Below are positions 1 to 6,060 of a DNA stretch of 9,722 nucleotides, one piece after another. The notes under the pieces are model-generated. The model was not told where the DNA came from, ran no database searches, and saw only the letters and a program-made list of their open reading frames with translations. A program made the position numbers and the translations under genes. Within the stretch, counting starts at the first letter, position 1. Each line of letters starts with the position of its first letter. This DNA is from Cyanobacteria bacterium HKST-UBA02 (GTDB lineage: Bacteria; Cyanobacteriota; Vampirovibrionia; Obscuribacterales; Obscuribacteraceae): contig JAGQHH010000245.1 in the NCBI GenBank assembly GCA_020431945.1, positions 1 to 9,722 of the forward strand. Direction: 5' to 3'.

Positions 1-10
1 GGCTCGTTAT

Positions 11-34
11 GGCACCATACTCAGTGCCTTTATT
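11..34 (+). terminator. Weak candidate terminator for a plus-strand gene lying to the left
   Basis: A 5-bp GGCAC/GTGCC stem (11-15 and 24-28) closes an 8-base loop and is followed by TTTATT on the plus strand. It would suit a plus-strand gene ending at or before the left edge, converging on the operon ending at 102. The stem is short and no such gene is visible, so this is only a suggestion. Confidence 0.3.
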
Positions 35-55
35 ACTTCATCTAGTATTACTTCA
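31..55. repeat. 10-bp direct repeat TATTACTTCA
   Basis: TATTACTTCA occurs at 31-40 and again at 46-55, a period of 15 bases. It lies beyond the terminator of the minus-strand operon, outside any gene. No function can be assigned; it could be chance in an AT-rich spacer. Confidence 0.5.
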
Positions 56-94
56 GAGAAGAAAGAAACGAGCCGGTGCAGACCAGCTCGTTTC
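51..94 (-). terminator. Intrinsic terminator of the four-gene minus-strand operon
   Basis: Read on the minus strand, GAAACGAGC (94-86) pairs perfectly with GCTCGTTTC (73-65). The stem continues through a U-G wobble and GGT/ACC to a 4-base loop, about 13 pairs in all. A pyrimidine-rich, U-rich tail (TTTCTTCTCT) follows. It starts 7 bases after the stop codon of the amidohydrolase gene, which is the expected place for a Rho-independent terminator. Confidence 0.87.
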
Positions 95-101
95 ATTTCA
101 A

Positions 102-875
102 TCATGCGCAACACCGCCAGAGACGGCGTACCCATTCGAACAAGCGGCAGCGGCGGGCTGTGGGCACGGTACCGAACTGCTCCCGGCAGAAACCTGCCAG
201 CGCAGCATGGACCCGCTCTCCCTTTTCCCGCCAGCCGAGAGCTTCGGACCGGGAAATCTCGATCTGGACAAACGGCAATCTGGTGCTGTGCCTGCGAACA
301 ATGTGACCGCCGTTGAACGGCTCGTTCACTTTCACCTGGTCCTGGCCGAATTGCTGCCTGAAGTGTCTGGCAAGCGCATCCATCCAGCCCGGAGGCAACG
401 ATTTGCCGCTTCCATCACTGAGACAAATCATCGGTCGCAGGCTACCTTCCGGGTCCGGGGCATCCGGCGGCGCACTGGCGAACATGGTGTGACAGTCCAC
501 CCCGAGTTTCACTCCGGGAAGCGAGGTCAGGCGCTCGAGATCGCGATGATAAGAGGCATGGTAACGCTCGATCACTGTCTCGATCACCGCCTGGTCCGGG
601 TAAGGATCATAGACCCGGTGCCCCTGCACGAAGGTTTTGATCACACCGTCCGGCTTGCGATTGTCCGCAGCCCGATTGACGTCCACCAGAACCCGGGCCC
701 ATCTCTGAGCCCGGTAGGCGACGACGCGATCCTCACCGAGGGAGGCGTAGACCTCGAAGCTGCCGACATCGCTGCCCGCCTCGATGAGGTCGGGCCCGAT
801 GCGCAAAAACGGTCTCAGCTCCGGCGGCACATCGAGACCGCCGTGAGGAACCGAAATAAGGAGCGGCAATCTCAT
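102..875 (-). CDS. N-formylglutamate amidohydrolase family protein
   Basis: A 257-residue protein of the N-formylglutamate amidohydrolase family, whose founding enzymes hydrolyse N-formyl-L-glutamate to formate and glutamate in histidine breakdown. Seen here: SVPHGG at residues 8-13, the acidic segment around D36, VDVNR at 64-68, GVDCHT at 125-130 (D127, H129), NEPFNGGH at 184-191, and QIEISR at 204-209 with E206. These are the expected order and spacing of the metal-ligand and catalytic segments, and the length is normal. There is no signal peptide, so it should be cytoplasmic. It is the last gene of the operon, 12 bases after the preceding stop, with a near-perfect SD. No hutH, hutU or hutI neighbour is visible, so the substrate may not be formylglutamate; many relatives act on unknown N-acyl amino acids. 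The tail is unusually basic and cysteine-containing (RLFEWVRRLWRCCA). The family call is firm; the reaction is inferred. Confidence 0.87.
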   Translation of the reverse strand: MRLPLLISVPHGGLDVPPELRPFLRIGPDLIEAGSDVGSFEVYASLGEDRVVAYRAQRWARVLVDVNRAADNRKPDGVIKTFVQGHRVYDPYPDQAVIETVIERYHASYHRDLERLTSLPGVKLGVDCHTMFASAPPDAPDPEGSLRPMICLSDGSGKSLPPGWMDALARHFRQQFGQDQVKVNEPFNGGHIVRRHSTRLPFVQIEISRSEALGWREKGERVHAALAGFCREQFGTVPTARRCRLFEWVRRLWRCCA

Positions 876-879
876 GTCG

Positions 880-888
880 CACCTCCTT
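880..888 (-). promoter_or_regulatory. Consensus ribosome binding site of the amidohydrolase gene
   Basis: The minus strand reads TAAAGGAGGTGCGAC then ATG. AAGGAGGTG is a near-perfect anti-16S match, about 6 bases from the start, and it begins inside the TAA stop of the upstream gene. This fixes the start at 875 and shows that the host uses canonical SD sequences. Confidence 0.85.
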
Positions 889-1571
889 TAGATCAGATCG
901 ACAATCTCCAGAGAGCGGAGAGTGTCGATGGGACGGTTAGCAATGATGTACTCGCGCACTCCCGGCATGCCGGAAGCCGTCATGGTCCTGCCGTCGCCGG
1001 TAAAAAGACCGTTGAGGCGGACCGTGTGATAGAGGAATGAGCGCACCTCGACGAGGCTACCGCCGGATGCGGCAAGCCTCTCGAGGGTCATGAAACGCGG
1101 GTCGGATGGACCGGCCTCATCGACTGCCTCGAGGCTAAACCCGGCAAGACAATCGATGTCTTCTGACGAGCTTGTAGCGAGCAGCCCGGCCTGACGGCGA
1201 ATCATCATCGCCACCTCGGGATAGGCCTCGCAAACGGCTTCGATGGCGTGTGACCAGTTAGCAAGCCGCACAGGGCCGTCCGGTCGCTCGAAGAGAGCGA
1301 GCCGGAAACGGAAACCCTGCTCGAGCTTGCGCTTGATATAAGCAGGGGGATAGCCGAGAGCCGCCACGGCGAGATCACCGGGAAGCGACGCTATCGACCC
1401 GAGAGCCGAGGGACCGAGGATCATCACGACCCTGCGGTCCGGCTCTTCGCAAAGCGCCAGAGGCTCGCCTTCACGACTTCGCACGACCCGCCCGTAACAA
1501 CGGCGTGTGGACGAAGCCGGCAAAGGTTCGCGCCTTCGCATCGAATCAGCCAACCGGGAAGTTCTATTCAT
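888..1571 (-). CDS. Hypothetical protein, translationally coupled
   Basis: A 227-residue protein I do not recognise. It looks soluble: no signal peptide and no convincing membrane segment, although VVMILGPSALGSIASLPGDLAVAAL is hydrophobic across roughly residues 48-72. After a basic, low-complexity start (1-30), the body is a mixed alpha/beta or helical domain. Its second half carries distinctive strings: AGPSDPRFMTLERL (153-166), RSFLYHTVRLNGLF (177-190), TGDGRT (191-196) and GVREYIIANRP (204-214). These are rich in polar and aromatic residues and look like a conserved core. Its ATG overlaps the upstream phosphoesterase stop by 8 bases and has no SD, so it is probably translated by reinitiation. 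Codon use looks like that of its neighbours. A later Met at residue 11 also lacks an SD, so I keep the longer form. It is real by context; its function is unknown. Confidence 0.8.
   Translation of the reverse strand: MNRTSRLADSMRRREPLPASSTRRCYGRVVRSREGEPLALCEEPDRRVVMILGPSALGSIASLPGDLAVAALGYPPAYIKRKLEQGFRFRLALFERPDGPVRLANWSHAIEAVCEAYPEVAMMIRRQAGLLATSSSEDIDCLAGFSLEAVDEAGPSDPRFMTLERLAASGGSLVEVRSFLYHTVRLNGLFTGDGRTMTASGMPGVREYIIANRPIDTLRSLEIVDLI
1564..1571 (-). other. 8-bp stop/start overlap (ATGAATAG)
   Basis: The start ATG of the 227-residue protein lies at 1571-1569. The TAG stop of the phosphoesterase lies at 1566-1564, in another frame. The 18 bases upstream of the ATG contain no purine-rich SD. 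This arrangement usually means termination-reinitiation coupling and roughly fixed protein ratios. Confidence 0.75.
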
Positions 1572-3162
1572 GAGTTATGACAATCCGATCGATCTCGGCT
1601 CCGTTGCTGTCGACCTGACGCAGGGTGACCCGGCCGGGCTCGATATCGAGGAGCGTGAATGAATGACGGTCCCCCACCAGCTTGCAGGTGAAGGGCTCCT
1701 GGAGCTCGGGATGCTCGTGGAGATACTCCGAGTCGCGAGGAGCGCCACCAGCACCGGTGACGATATAGATGACACCGTCCGGACGCGTGCGGCTCACCCC
1801 ATCAAAAAGCGTGTCCTTCTCGACAGCACCGTGAACCGCTCCATGAGCGTCGATCAGACTGCCGTCCGCATTCGGCTCCAGGTGGAACTTGAGCGGGAAC
1901 GAGCGCTCGTAGCAGTGGGCGTGCCCGGAGAAGATGATATCCACGCCGTGCTTCTGGAAGATCTCGGCAAGAAGGCGCATGCGCTTCTCTCGCTTGTGCT
2001 TCAGGTTCGAGGTGAAGGGCGGCTGGTGGAAGTTGACGAACTTCCAGGTCGCTCCCTTGGCCCGTGCCAGGTCTTCATCTACCCATGCCTTGAGCTTCTC
2101 GTCGGTCCAGTCCATATAGGCATTGGCGTCGAGAACCAGCCAGTGGGCGTTTCCGTAGTCGAACGAGTAGTTGGTCATGACCGGGAAACGCTCGCCGGCT
2201 ACAGCCAGGAAGTCCCGGACCCGCTCATCGCTGCCCACCAGATGCGGTATCGAAACCGTAGCACCGCTGTTGAGCGGTCCATTCAGGGGCAGACTCCAGT
2301 ACATGTAGAAAGCGTAGATATCCGGGTGAACATCGAAAGAGGGGATGTCGAGCATGTCGGGCTTGGCCACGCAGTGGTTGCCGGCACAGGTGAAATGCGG
2401 AACCGACCGCAGAAGCGGCGCTCCCTCGCCCTTCCTGGTGGTGTTGTAGACCGGGAAGTACCGGCGCAGATATTCACCAGCCCGACCATAGCGATAGACG
2501 ATATCGCCGGTCATCGCCAGGAGATCCGGGGAAGCTTCGGCGATCCTGGCAGCCACGTCCATCTGCTGTCCTCTCCCGGTGCCCATGTCGCCGACTACCG
2601 CCACTCGATAGCGGTCAGTGCCCGGAGCCGGCGGTGTGCGGGTCTCCGCCGAGAAGACACACTGCCCCTCTTCGAGAACCCGATAGACCAGTCTCTCCCC
2701 GGGGATGAAACCGGCGATACCGAACCGGTACCAGTAGTGACGGCTGAGACCCGAGATCGATACCGGCACCCGGGCGATGAGACGCACCCGCGTCTGAGAC
2801 GCGGGCTTGTCCACTACCACCTGATACCGGCGATTCTCCTCGGCTTCATCACCGATCACGGCGAAAGCGATTTCCAGGGTCTTGCCGCCCCCTTCCCCTA
2901 GCTGCACATAGGGCAGAATCAGGAAGGGTCCCTGGCGCACCGATGCTACCAGGGAAGCCTCGTCGAGGTCGACGGTAGGCTCGTCTGGATAGCCGGTGTC
3001 CGGCACGCTAGCATCGCTGAGCGCGGGGTCGGGCATACCCGGACTGCACCCGTCGCCCGGCTCGATCCCTCCGTTACCGGACGAAGACCGATTCTTCCAG
3101 ACGGCCAGCGCAATCGAAATCAAAACAAACAGGGCTAGTGCGCCAAAGATTGCACCAGTCAT
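1564..3162 (-). CDS. Membrane-anchored metallophosphoesterase, purple-acid-phosphatase-like
   Basis: A 532-residue protein. Residues 3-22 are a hydrophobic segment (anchor or uncleaved signal), followed by a Gly/Pro/Asp-rich linker (about 28-70). A beta-rich N-terminal domain (about 75-178) resembles the Fn3-like domain of purple acid phosphatases. The calcineurin-like catalytic domain follows (about 185-475). Dimetal motifs are visible in order: GDMG (D192), GDIVY (D220, Y223), GNH (N262, H263), NFHQPP (H379) and GHAHCYER (H414, H416). The Tyr in GDxxY and the YER after GHxH are hallmarks of purple acid phosphatases, which hydrolyse phosphate monoesters. A beta-rich tail ends the protein. 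The start has SD AAGGAG 7 bases upstream. It lies 28 bases after the CorC-like gene and overlaps the next gene. Basic residues follow the hydrophobic segment instead of preceding it, so orientation in the membrane is uncertain. The substrate is unknown. Confidence 0.88.
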   Translation of the reverse strand: MTGAIFGALALFVLISIALAVWKNRSSSGNGGIEPGDGCSPGMPDPALSDASVPDTGYPDEPTVDLDEASLVASVRQGPFLILPYVQLGEGGGKTLEIAFAVIGDEAEENRRYQVVVDKPASQTRVRLIARVPVSISGLSRHYWYRFGIAGFIPGERLVYRVLEEGQCVFSAETRTPPAPGTDRYRVAVVGDMGTGRGQQMDVAARIAEASPDLLAMTGDIVYRYGRAGEYLRRYFPVYNTTRKGEGAPLLRSVPHFTCAGNHCVAKPDMLDIPSFDVHPDIYAFYMYWSLPLNGPLNSGATVSIPHLVGSDERVRDFLAVAGERFPVMTNYSFDYGNAHWLVLDANAYMDWTDEKLKAWVDEDLARAKGATWKFVNFHQPPFTSNLKHKREKRMRLLAEIFQKHGVDIIFSGHAHCYERSFPLKFHLEPNADGSLIDAHGAVHGAVEKDTLFDGVSRTRPDGVIYIVTGAGGAPRDSEYLHEHPELQEPFTCKLVGDRHSFTLLDIEPGRVTLRQVDSNGAEIDRIVITHE

Positions 3163-3190
3163 GCGATGTCTCCTTATTTAAATGAGCAGG

Positions 3191-4531
3191 CTACCGTCTG
3201 CCTTTTGCAGACCTCACCTCCAGCGAAGAAATATCGCCATCCTCGAGCTCGACGACCGTGAATACGATCTCGCCGACCGGGACGACGTCTTTGAGTTTGG
3301 GAGCACGTCCCAATCGGTCCAATACGACACCGGCAACGGTGGAGCAGTGAGCCGGGCAGTCCAGATGGATGCCGAACGCCGAGGCGAACTCGAAAACCGT
3401 CACGCGGCCGCTGATTCGCCAGACACCGTCACCGAGGCGTTTGATGTCGATTTGAGGCTTGTCGTACTCGTCCCAGATCGGTCCCACCAGCTGCTCGACA
3501 AGGTCCTCCAGGGTGACCAGACCGACCACAGACTCACTCTCATCCGCCACCATGACCATTTGCAGACGCTCGAGTTTCATGGTCTCGAGCAGAGCACTGG
3601 CTTGCATGGTGGCGGGGACGAAGTGTGCCTGCCTGATGAAGAGCGAGAGATGGAAATCCTCCGGCTCGGTCCGCGAAGCGGTAAGGCTGGCTCTCCACAC
3701 ATCGAGAAGGTCTTTGGTGTTCAGGATACCGATGACCCTCTCCCTGCGTCTGTCATAGACCGGGAACTTGGAGTGTTTCTTGAGGCAGAGGAGGTCGAGA
3801 ACATCCTGCAGAGGCATGTCCTCGGTGAGAACATCCATCTTCGAAGCCGGCAGCATCGCTTCCGACACCAGAACGGCACGCAATTCGAGGGCGCGCCGCA
3901 AAAGGTCGGACTCGAGCTTCTCGAGGACTCCGGCTTCCGCCGACTCTTCCACCAGAATCTGAAACTCGTCAGCCGACGGCGGCTGTTGCTCGTGGGGAAG
4001 GTTTTTCAGGCCTGCCAGCCTGATGATGCCGTCCGCCACGAAGTTGAGCGTTTTGATGAAAGGTCGGGTGACCGCGCAGAAAGCACGGAATGGCATTCCA
4101 AGCTTGAGCAGCACCGATTCCGGGAAGCGAATGCCGAGGAATTTCGGCACCTGCTCGCCCAGGACCACATGGATACTGCTGAGAAACAGGAATGTCAAAA
4201 CCAGCACGACCCAACCGGGAACGGCGACTGACGCCATTCCCGGTATCGCGTGCAATACCGCCTCGATGACGGTTCTAAAAGTATCCTCACCGAGCCAGCC
4301 GATAATCAGGCTGGCAAGAGTGATTCCTAGCTGCGCTCCGGCGACGCTTCCGTCGATGTCCTTCTGGAGCGCGTGCATCGTCTCTGCTCCGGCTCGTCCG
4401 GCCTGTAACATCTCCTCGGTGCGACTCTTGCGCAGGCGAATGACTGAGAACTCAATCGCCACGAAAAGCCCGTTGAGGACGACGAACAGAAGAACGAGAC
4501 CGAAAGAGAGAAGTATCGATCCGATACTCAT
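3191..4531 (-). CDS. CorC/HlyC-type membrane transporter (DUF21, CBS pair)
   Basis: A 446-residue protein of the CNNM/CorC family, whose members are linked to Mg2+ or Co2+ efflux; the older name is 'hemolysin C-like'. Domain order is canonical. A DUF21 transmembrane domain (about 1-185) includes a long first helix at 4-30, the AGAQLGITLASLIIG segment (64-78) and further helices around 100-150. A tandem CBS module follows, with halves near 222-275 (KFPVYD at 255-260, IGILNTKDLL at 267-276) and 300-348 (VVGLVTLEDLVEQLVG, 335-350). The CorC_HlyC domain (about 362-440) contains WRISGRVTVFEF (371-382). Length is typical. The inner membrane is the expected site, with the CBS region cytoplasmic and probably nucleotide-binding. 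The SD is AGGAG about 6 bases before ATG. It is the first gene of the operon and has a structured leader. The family call is firm; the ion is not determined. Confidence 0.93.
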   Translation of the reverse strand: MSIGSILLSFGLVLLFVVLNGLFVAIEFSVIRLRKSRTEEMLQAGRAGAETMHALQKDIDGSVAGAQLGITLASLIIGWLGEDTFRTVIEAVLHAIPGMASVAVPGWVVLVLTFLFLSSIHVVLGEQVPKFLGIRFPESVLLKLGMPFRAFCAVTRPFIKTLNFVADGIIRLAGLKNLPHEQQPPSADEFQILVEESAEAGVLEKLESDLLRRALELRAVLVSEAMLPASKMDVLTEDMPLQDVLDLLCLKKHSKFPVYDRRRERVIGILNTKDLLDVWRASLTASRTEPEDFHLSLFIRQAHFVPATMQASALLETMKLERLQMVMVADESESVVGLVTLEDLVEQLVGPIWDEYDKPQIDIKRLGDGVWRISGRVTVFEFASAFGIHLDCPAHCSTVAGVVLDRLGRAPKLKDVVPVGEIVFTVVELEDGDISSLEVRSAKGRR

Positions 4532-4561
4532 AGGGTCTCCTGATATAGAGATTGATCCCGA

Positions 4562-4616
4562 CAGGCAGCACCGCCCGGAAGCACCCGATTGTGCTTTCCG
4601 AACGTCTGCTTGCCTG
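4562..4616 (-). promoter_or_regulatory. Nested hairpin in the presumed leader of the CorC-like gene
   Basis: CAGGCAGCA (4562-4570) pairs with TGCTTGCCTG (4607-4616), with one bulged base. Inside it, GGAAGCAC (4577-4584) pairs with GTGCTTTCC (4591-4599), also with one bulge, around a 6-base loop. The element ends about 20 bases before the SD of the CorC-like gene. It has no U-tract and no gene ends here, so it is not an obvious terminator. It is far too short and differently built to be the known M-box magnesium riboswitch. Its pairing is seen directly; a regulatory role is inferred. Confidence 0.5.
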
Positions 4617-4654
4617 GTGTAACGGGAATTGTTGACGCTTTACGCGTGTGTTCT

Positions 4655-4670
4655 AAGTCAAAAAGTCAAA
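4655..4670. repeat. Tandem 8-bp repeat AAGTCAAA x2
   Basis: AAGTCAAA is repeated back to back; read on the minus strand it is TTTGACTT twice, each copy containing a -35-like TTGACT. No matching -10 was found at 16-18 bases. It may be a regulator site near the CorC operon promoter or simple-sequence chance. Confidence 0.4.
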
Positions 4671-4696
4671 GATGCCCGACCCTATGAAAGAGCTTC

Positions 4697-4718
4697 TATC
4701 AGGATCAACAGCTTGATA
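4697..4718. promoter_or_regulatory. Imperfect dyad TATCA..ATCAA-cagc-TTGATA
   Basis: TATCA (4697-4701) and ATCAA (4704-4708) face TTGAT/TGATA (4713-4718), giving two overlapping inverted repeats in the middle of the divergent spacer. Such a position suits an operator, but the arms are short and no regulator gene is nearby. Confidence 0.25.
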
Positions 4719-4904
4719 ACGTTGAACTCTTAATTAGAGGTCACTGCAGACCCGGTAGCCAAGATGGCAGAGCTCGAACAATCGATAAGCAACCTCCTGA
4801 CAATAGGGTAAATCCAGGACCGGCTGATGACAACGTCAGGCTTAAAGATGCGACGAGACTGGCGGAGCAACACTAGCTATTGTGCCAAAGGCGCACTCGG
4901 GACT

Positions 4905-4913
4905 TGCTATACT
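4905..4913 (+). promoter_or_regulatory. Extended -10 promoter of the deacetylase gene
   Basis: TGCTATACT combines the TGn extension with TATACT (4908-4913), a 5 of 6 match to TATAAT. No good -35 is seen at 16-18 bases, which is usual for extended -10 promoters. A transcript starting 6-8 bases after the box would begin at about 4920-4922, at or beside the ATG at 4922, implying a leaderless message. Confidence 0.55.
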
Positions 4914-4921
4914 CGTCGCCT

Positions 4922-5872
4922 ATGGAAAAACTTCTCGTTCATGCGCCTGCCTACAACACAGACCTGAGCCAGTTCGGCATCGACAAGCCTTTCGCCCTGG
5001 ACAGGGGGACCAGGGTAATCGAAAAGCTCGCCGAGGACCTGGGCCGGCCGCCGGAACTTCTCTCTCCGACAATGATCCCGATAATGGATGTGCTTCTGGT
5101 CCACAACCGGGATTACTTCGACAGTCTCAAAGAAGACAGCACCTGGCTTTCCATATTCGACTTCAAGCAAGATGAATATGCACCGGATAAGGCGATTCGC
5201 CCGCTCTCTGCCATCCTGGACGATATCCGCCTCAAATGCGGTGGCACCAGGCTGGCTTGCGAAACGGCTCTGACTACAGGTCTGGCTGCCAACCTGGGTG
5301 GTGGATACCACCATGCCTTTCCCGGCGAAGGAAGAGGCTTTTGCGCTATCAACGACATCGCCATAGCGATCCGCTCACTGCAAAAAAACAAGAAAATCGA
5401 GACAGCCATGATCGTCGATCTGGACTTCCATCAGGGAGACGGCAATGCGGTGACCTTCGAGAACGACACGACGGTCTTCACCCTCTCGGTTCACTCTCGG
5501 GAAGGCTGGCCTGAGAACAAGCAGGTAAGCGATCTCGATGTGGAGATTGGCGAGGACGAAGCTCATCTCTACCTGGACAGGACTCGCGAAGCGGTTTGCC
5601 TGGCCCTGGAGAAAATGCGGCCTGATCTGACCGTCTTCGTAGCCGGATCGGATCCATATGAAAAGGATGTTTTGCCGGGCACACGATTTCTCAAACTCTC
5701 CCTGGAGACCATGCGAGAAAGAGACCGTTTCGTTCTCGAGACCTTTCACAGGGAAGAGCTTCCACTGGCAATGGTCTTTGCCGGAGGATACGGTCCGGAT
5801 GTCTGGGAAGTTCATTACCATGCCGTCAGGACGATGCTCAGCCTGAAAGGTCTGATTCCCTCGCGAGTCTGA
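4922..5872 (+). CDS. Histone deacetylase family protein (class IV/HDAC11-like)
   Basis: A 316-residue protein of the arginase/deacetylase fold. Bacterial relatives act on acetyl-lysine, acetylated polyamines or other acyl-amines. The active site is complete: GGGYHH with the paired histidines H130-H131, GFCAIND (139-145), the DLDFHQGDGN loop with zinc ligands D168 and H170, GSDP with the third ligand D244, and catalytic Tyr Y290 in AGGYG. The single-domain length and the GRGFCA/DxDFHQGDG signatures suggest the group around HDAC11 rather than polyamine deacetylases; this is inference. There is no signal peptide, so it is cytoplasmic. The start at 4922 (MEKLLVHAP) is chosen because the family N-terminus begins there; an upstream TTG at 4880 in frame adds 14 unconserved residues and overlaps the promoter. 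No SD precedes it, unlike its neighbours. It is a single gene, divergent from the CorC operon and convergent with the subtilase operon. Substrate unknown. Confidence 0.9.
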   Translation: MEKLLVHAPAYNTDLSQFGIDKPFALDRGTRVIEKLAEDLGRPPELLSPTMIPIMDVLLVHNRDYFDSLKEDSTWLSIFDFKQDEYAPDKAIRPLSAILDDIRLKCGGTRLACETALTTGLAANLGGGYHHAFPGEGRGFCAINDIAIAIRSLQKNKKIETAMIVDLDFHQGDGNAVTFENDTTVFTLSVHSREGWPENKQVSDLDVEIGEDEAHLYLDRTREAVCLALEKMRPDLTVFVAGSDPYEKDVLPGTRFLKLSLETMRERDRFVLETFHREELPLAMVFAGGYGPDVWEVHYHAVRTMLSLKGLIPSRV

Positions 5873-5887
5873 GGGTCGTCACGAGGT

Positions 5888-5912
5888 GTTCAATTAAGAG
5901 CGTTCAATTAAG
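5888..5912. repeat. 11-bp direct repeat GTTCAATTAAG
   Basis: GTTCAATTAAG occurs at 5888-5898 and 5902-5912, separated by AGC (period 14), just downstream of the deacetylase stop. The exact repetition is seen directly. Nearby are a perfect 10-bp palindrome GGATGCATCC (5925-5934) and a second copy of AGGTGTT (5884-5890, 5935-5941). No function is known. Confidence 0.6.
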
Positions 5913-5955
5913 TTCGGTCGGTCAGGATGCATCCAGGTGTTATGCAGCTCAAGGG

Positions 5956-5986
5956 AAAAAAGCTACAACCATATTATCTAGTAGCT
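5956..5986 (-). terminator. Second tandem terminator of the subtilase operon
   Basis: On the minus strand, AGCTAC (5986-5981) pairs with GTAGCT (5966-5961) around a 14-base loop and runs straight into TTTTTT (5961-5956). It lies just past the first terminator and looks like a backup. On the plus strand the same stem is followed only by CTTTG, so it might weakly stop deacetylase transcripts too. Confidence 0.6.
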
Positions 5987-5995
5987 CTTTGAAGG

Positions 5996-6037
5996 AAAAA
6001 GAAGGGCTCGAAAATGCTTGCGCATCTCGAACCCTTC
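5996..6037 (-). terminator. Main intrinsic terminator of the subtilase operon
   Basis: On the minus strand, GAAGGGTTCGA (6037-6027) pairs with TCGAGCCCTTC (6011-6001); one U-G wobble interrupts an 11-bp stem. Inside is a smaller ATGC/GCAT stem with a 4-base loop, and TTTTT (6000-5996) follows immediately. It starts 23 bases after the subtilase stop. Structure and position are what a Rho-independent terminator requires. Confidence 0.85.
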
Positions 6038-6060
6038 AAACCCGACTCGAAACGATCCGG

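Larger units (their letters stand above)
4532..4921. other. Divergent intergenic region between CorC-like and deacetylase genes
   Basis: These 390 bp contain no convincing gene. From the CorC side they hold its SD (about 4537-4541), a nested hairpin (4562-4616), a tandem 8-bp repeat (4655-4670), a dyad (4697-4718), the near-palindrome CTCTTAATTAGAG (4727-4739), and the deacetylase promoter (4905-4913). The segment is visibly AT-richer than the genes. I found no minus-strand -35/-10 pair good enough to name as the operon promoter; TTGATC-16-CATAGG (4708 down to 4681) is the closest and is weak. Two tiny frames (4684, 10 codons; 4764, 15 codons) have no SD and are not called. Confidence 0.6.

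Noticed and set aside
9..1040. Plus-strand open frame across the amidohydrolase gene and the left edge
   Set aside because: It crosses a minus-strand terminator, an intergenic gap and two genes, and its product shows no recognisable domain.
1663..2901. Long plus-strand open frame inside the phosphoesterase gene
   Set aside because: The opposite strand carries all purple-acid-phosphatase motifs in order; this frame has none and no ribosome binding site.
3182..4231. Long plus-strand open frame opposite the CorC-like gene
   Set aside because: Its product is charged and featureless, while the minus strand encodes DUF21, CBS and CorC_HlyC domains.
4764..4811. 15-codon frame (MAELEQSISNLLTIG) in the divergent spacer
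   Set aside because: No SD, no promoter directly upstream and no supporting context; such short frames are expected by chance.
4752..4823. tRNA-like fold: CCGGT and ACCGG ends enclosing about 62 bases
   Set aside because: There is no T-loop TTC motif, no plausible anticodon arm and only five closing pairs.
4880..4921. Upstream TTG start extending the deacetylase by 14 residues
   Set aside because: The extension overlaps the extended -10 box, has no SD and adds sequence before the family's usual N-terminus.
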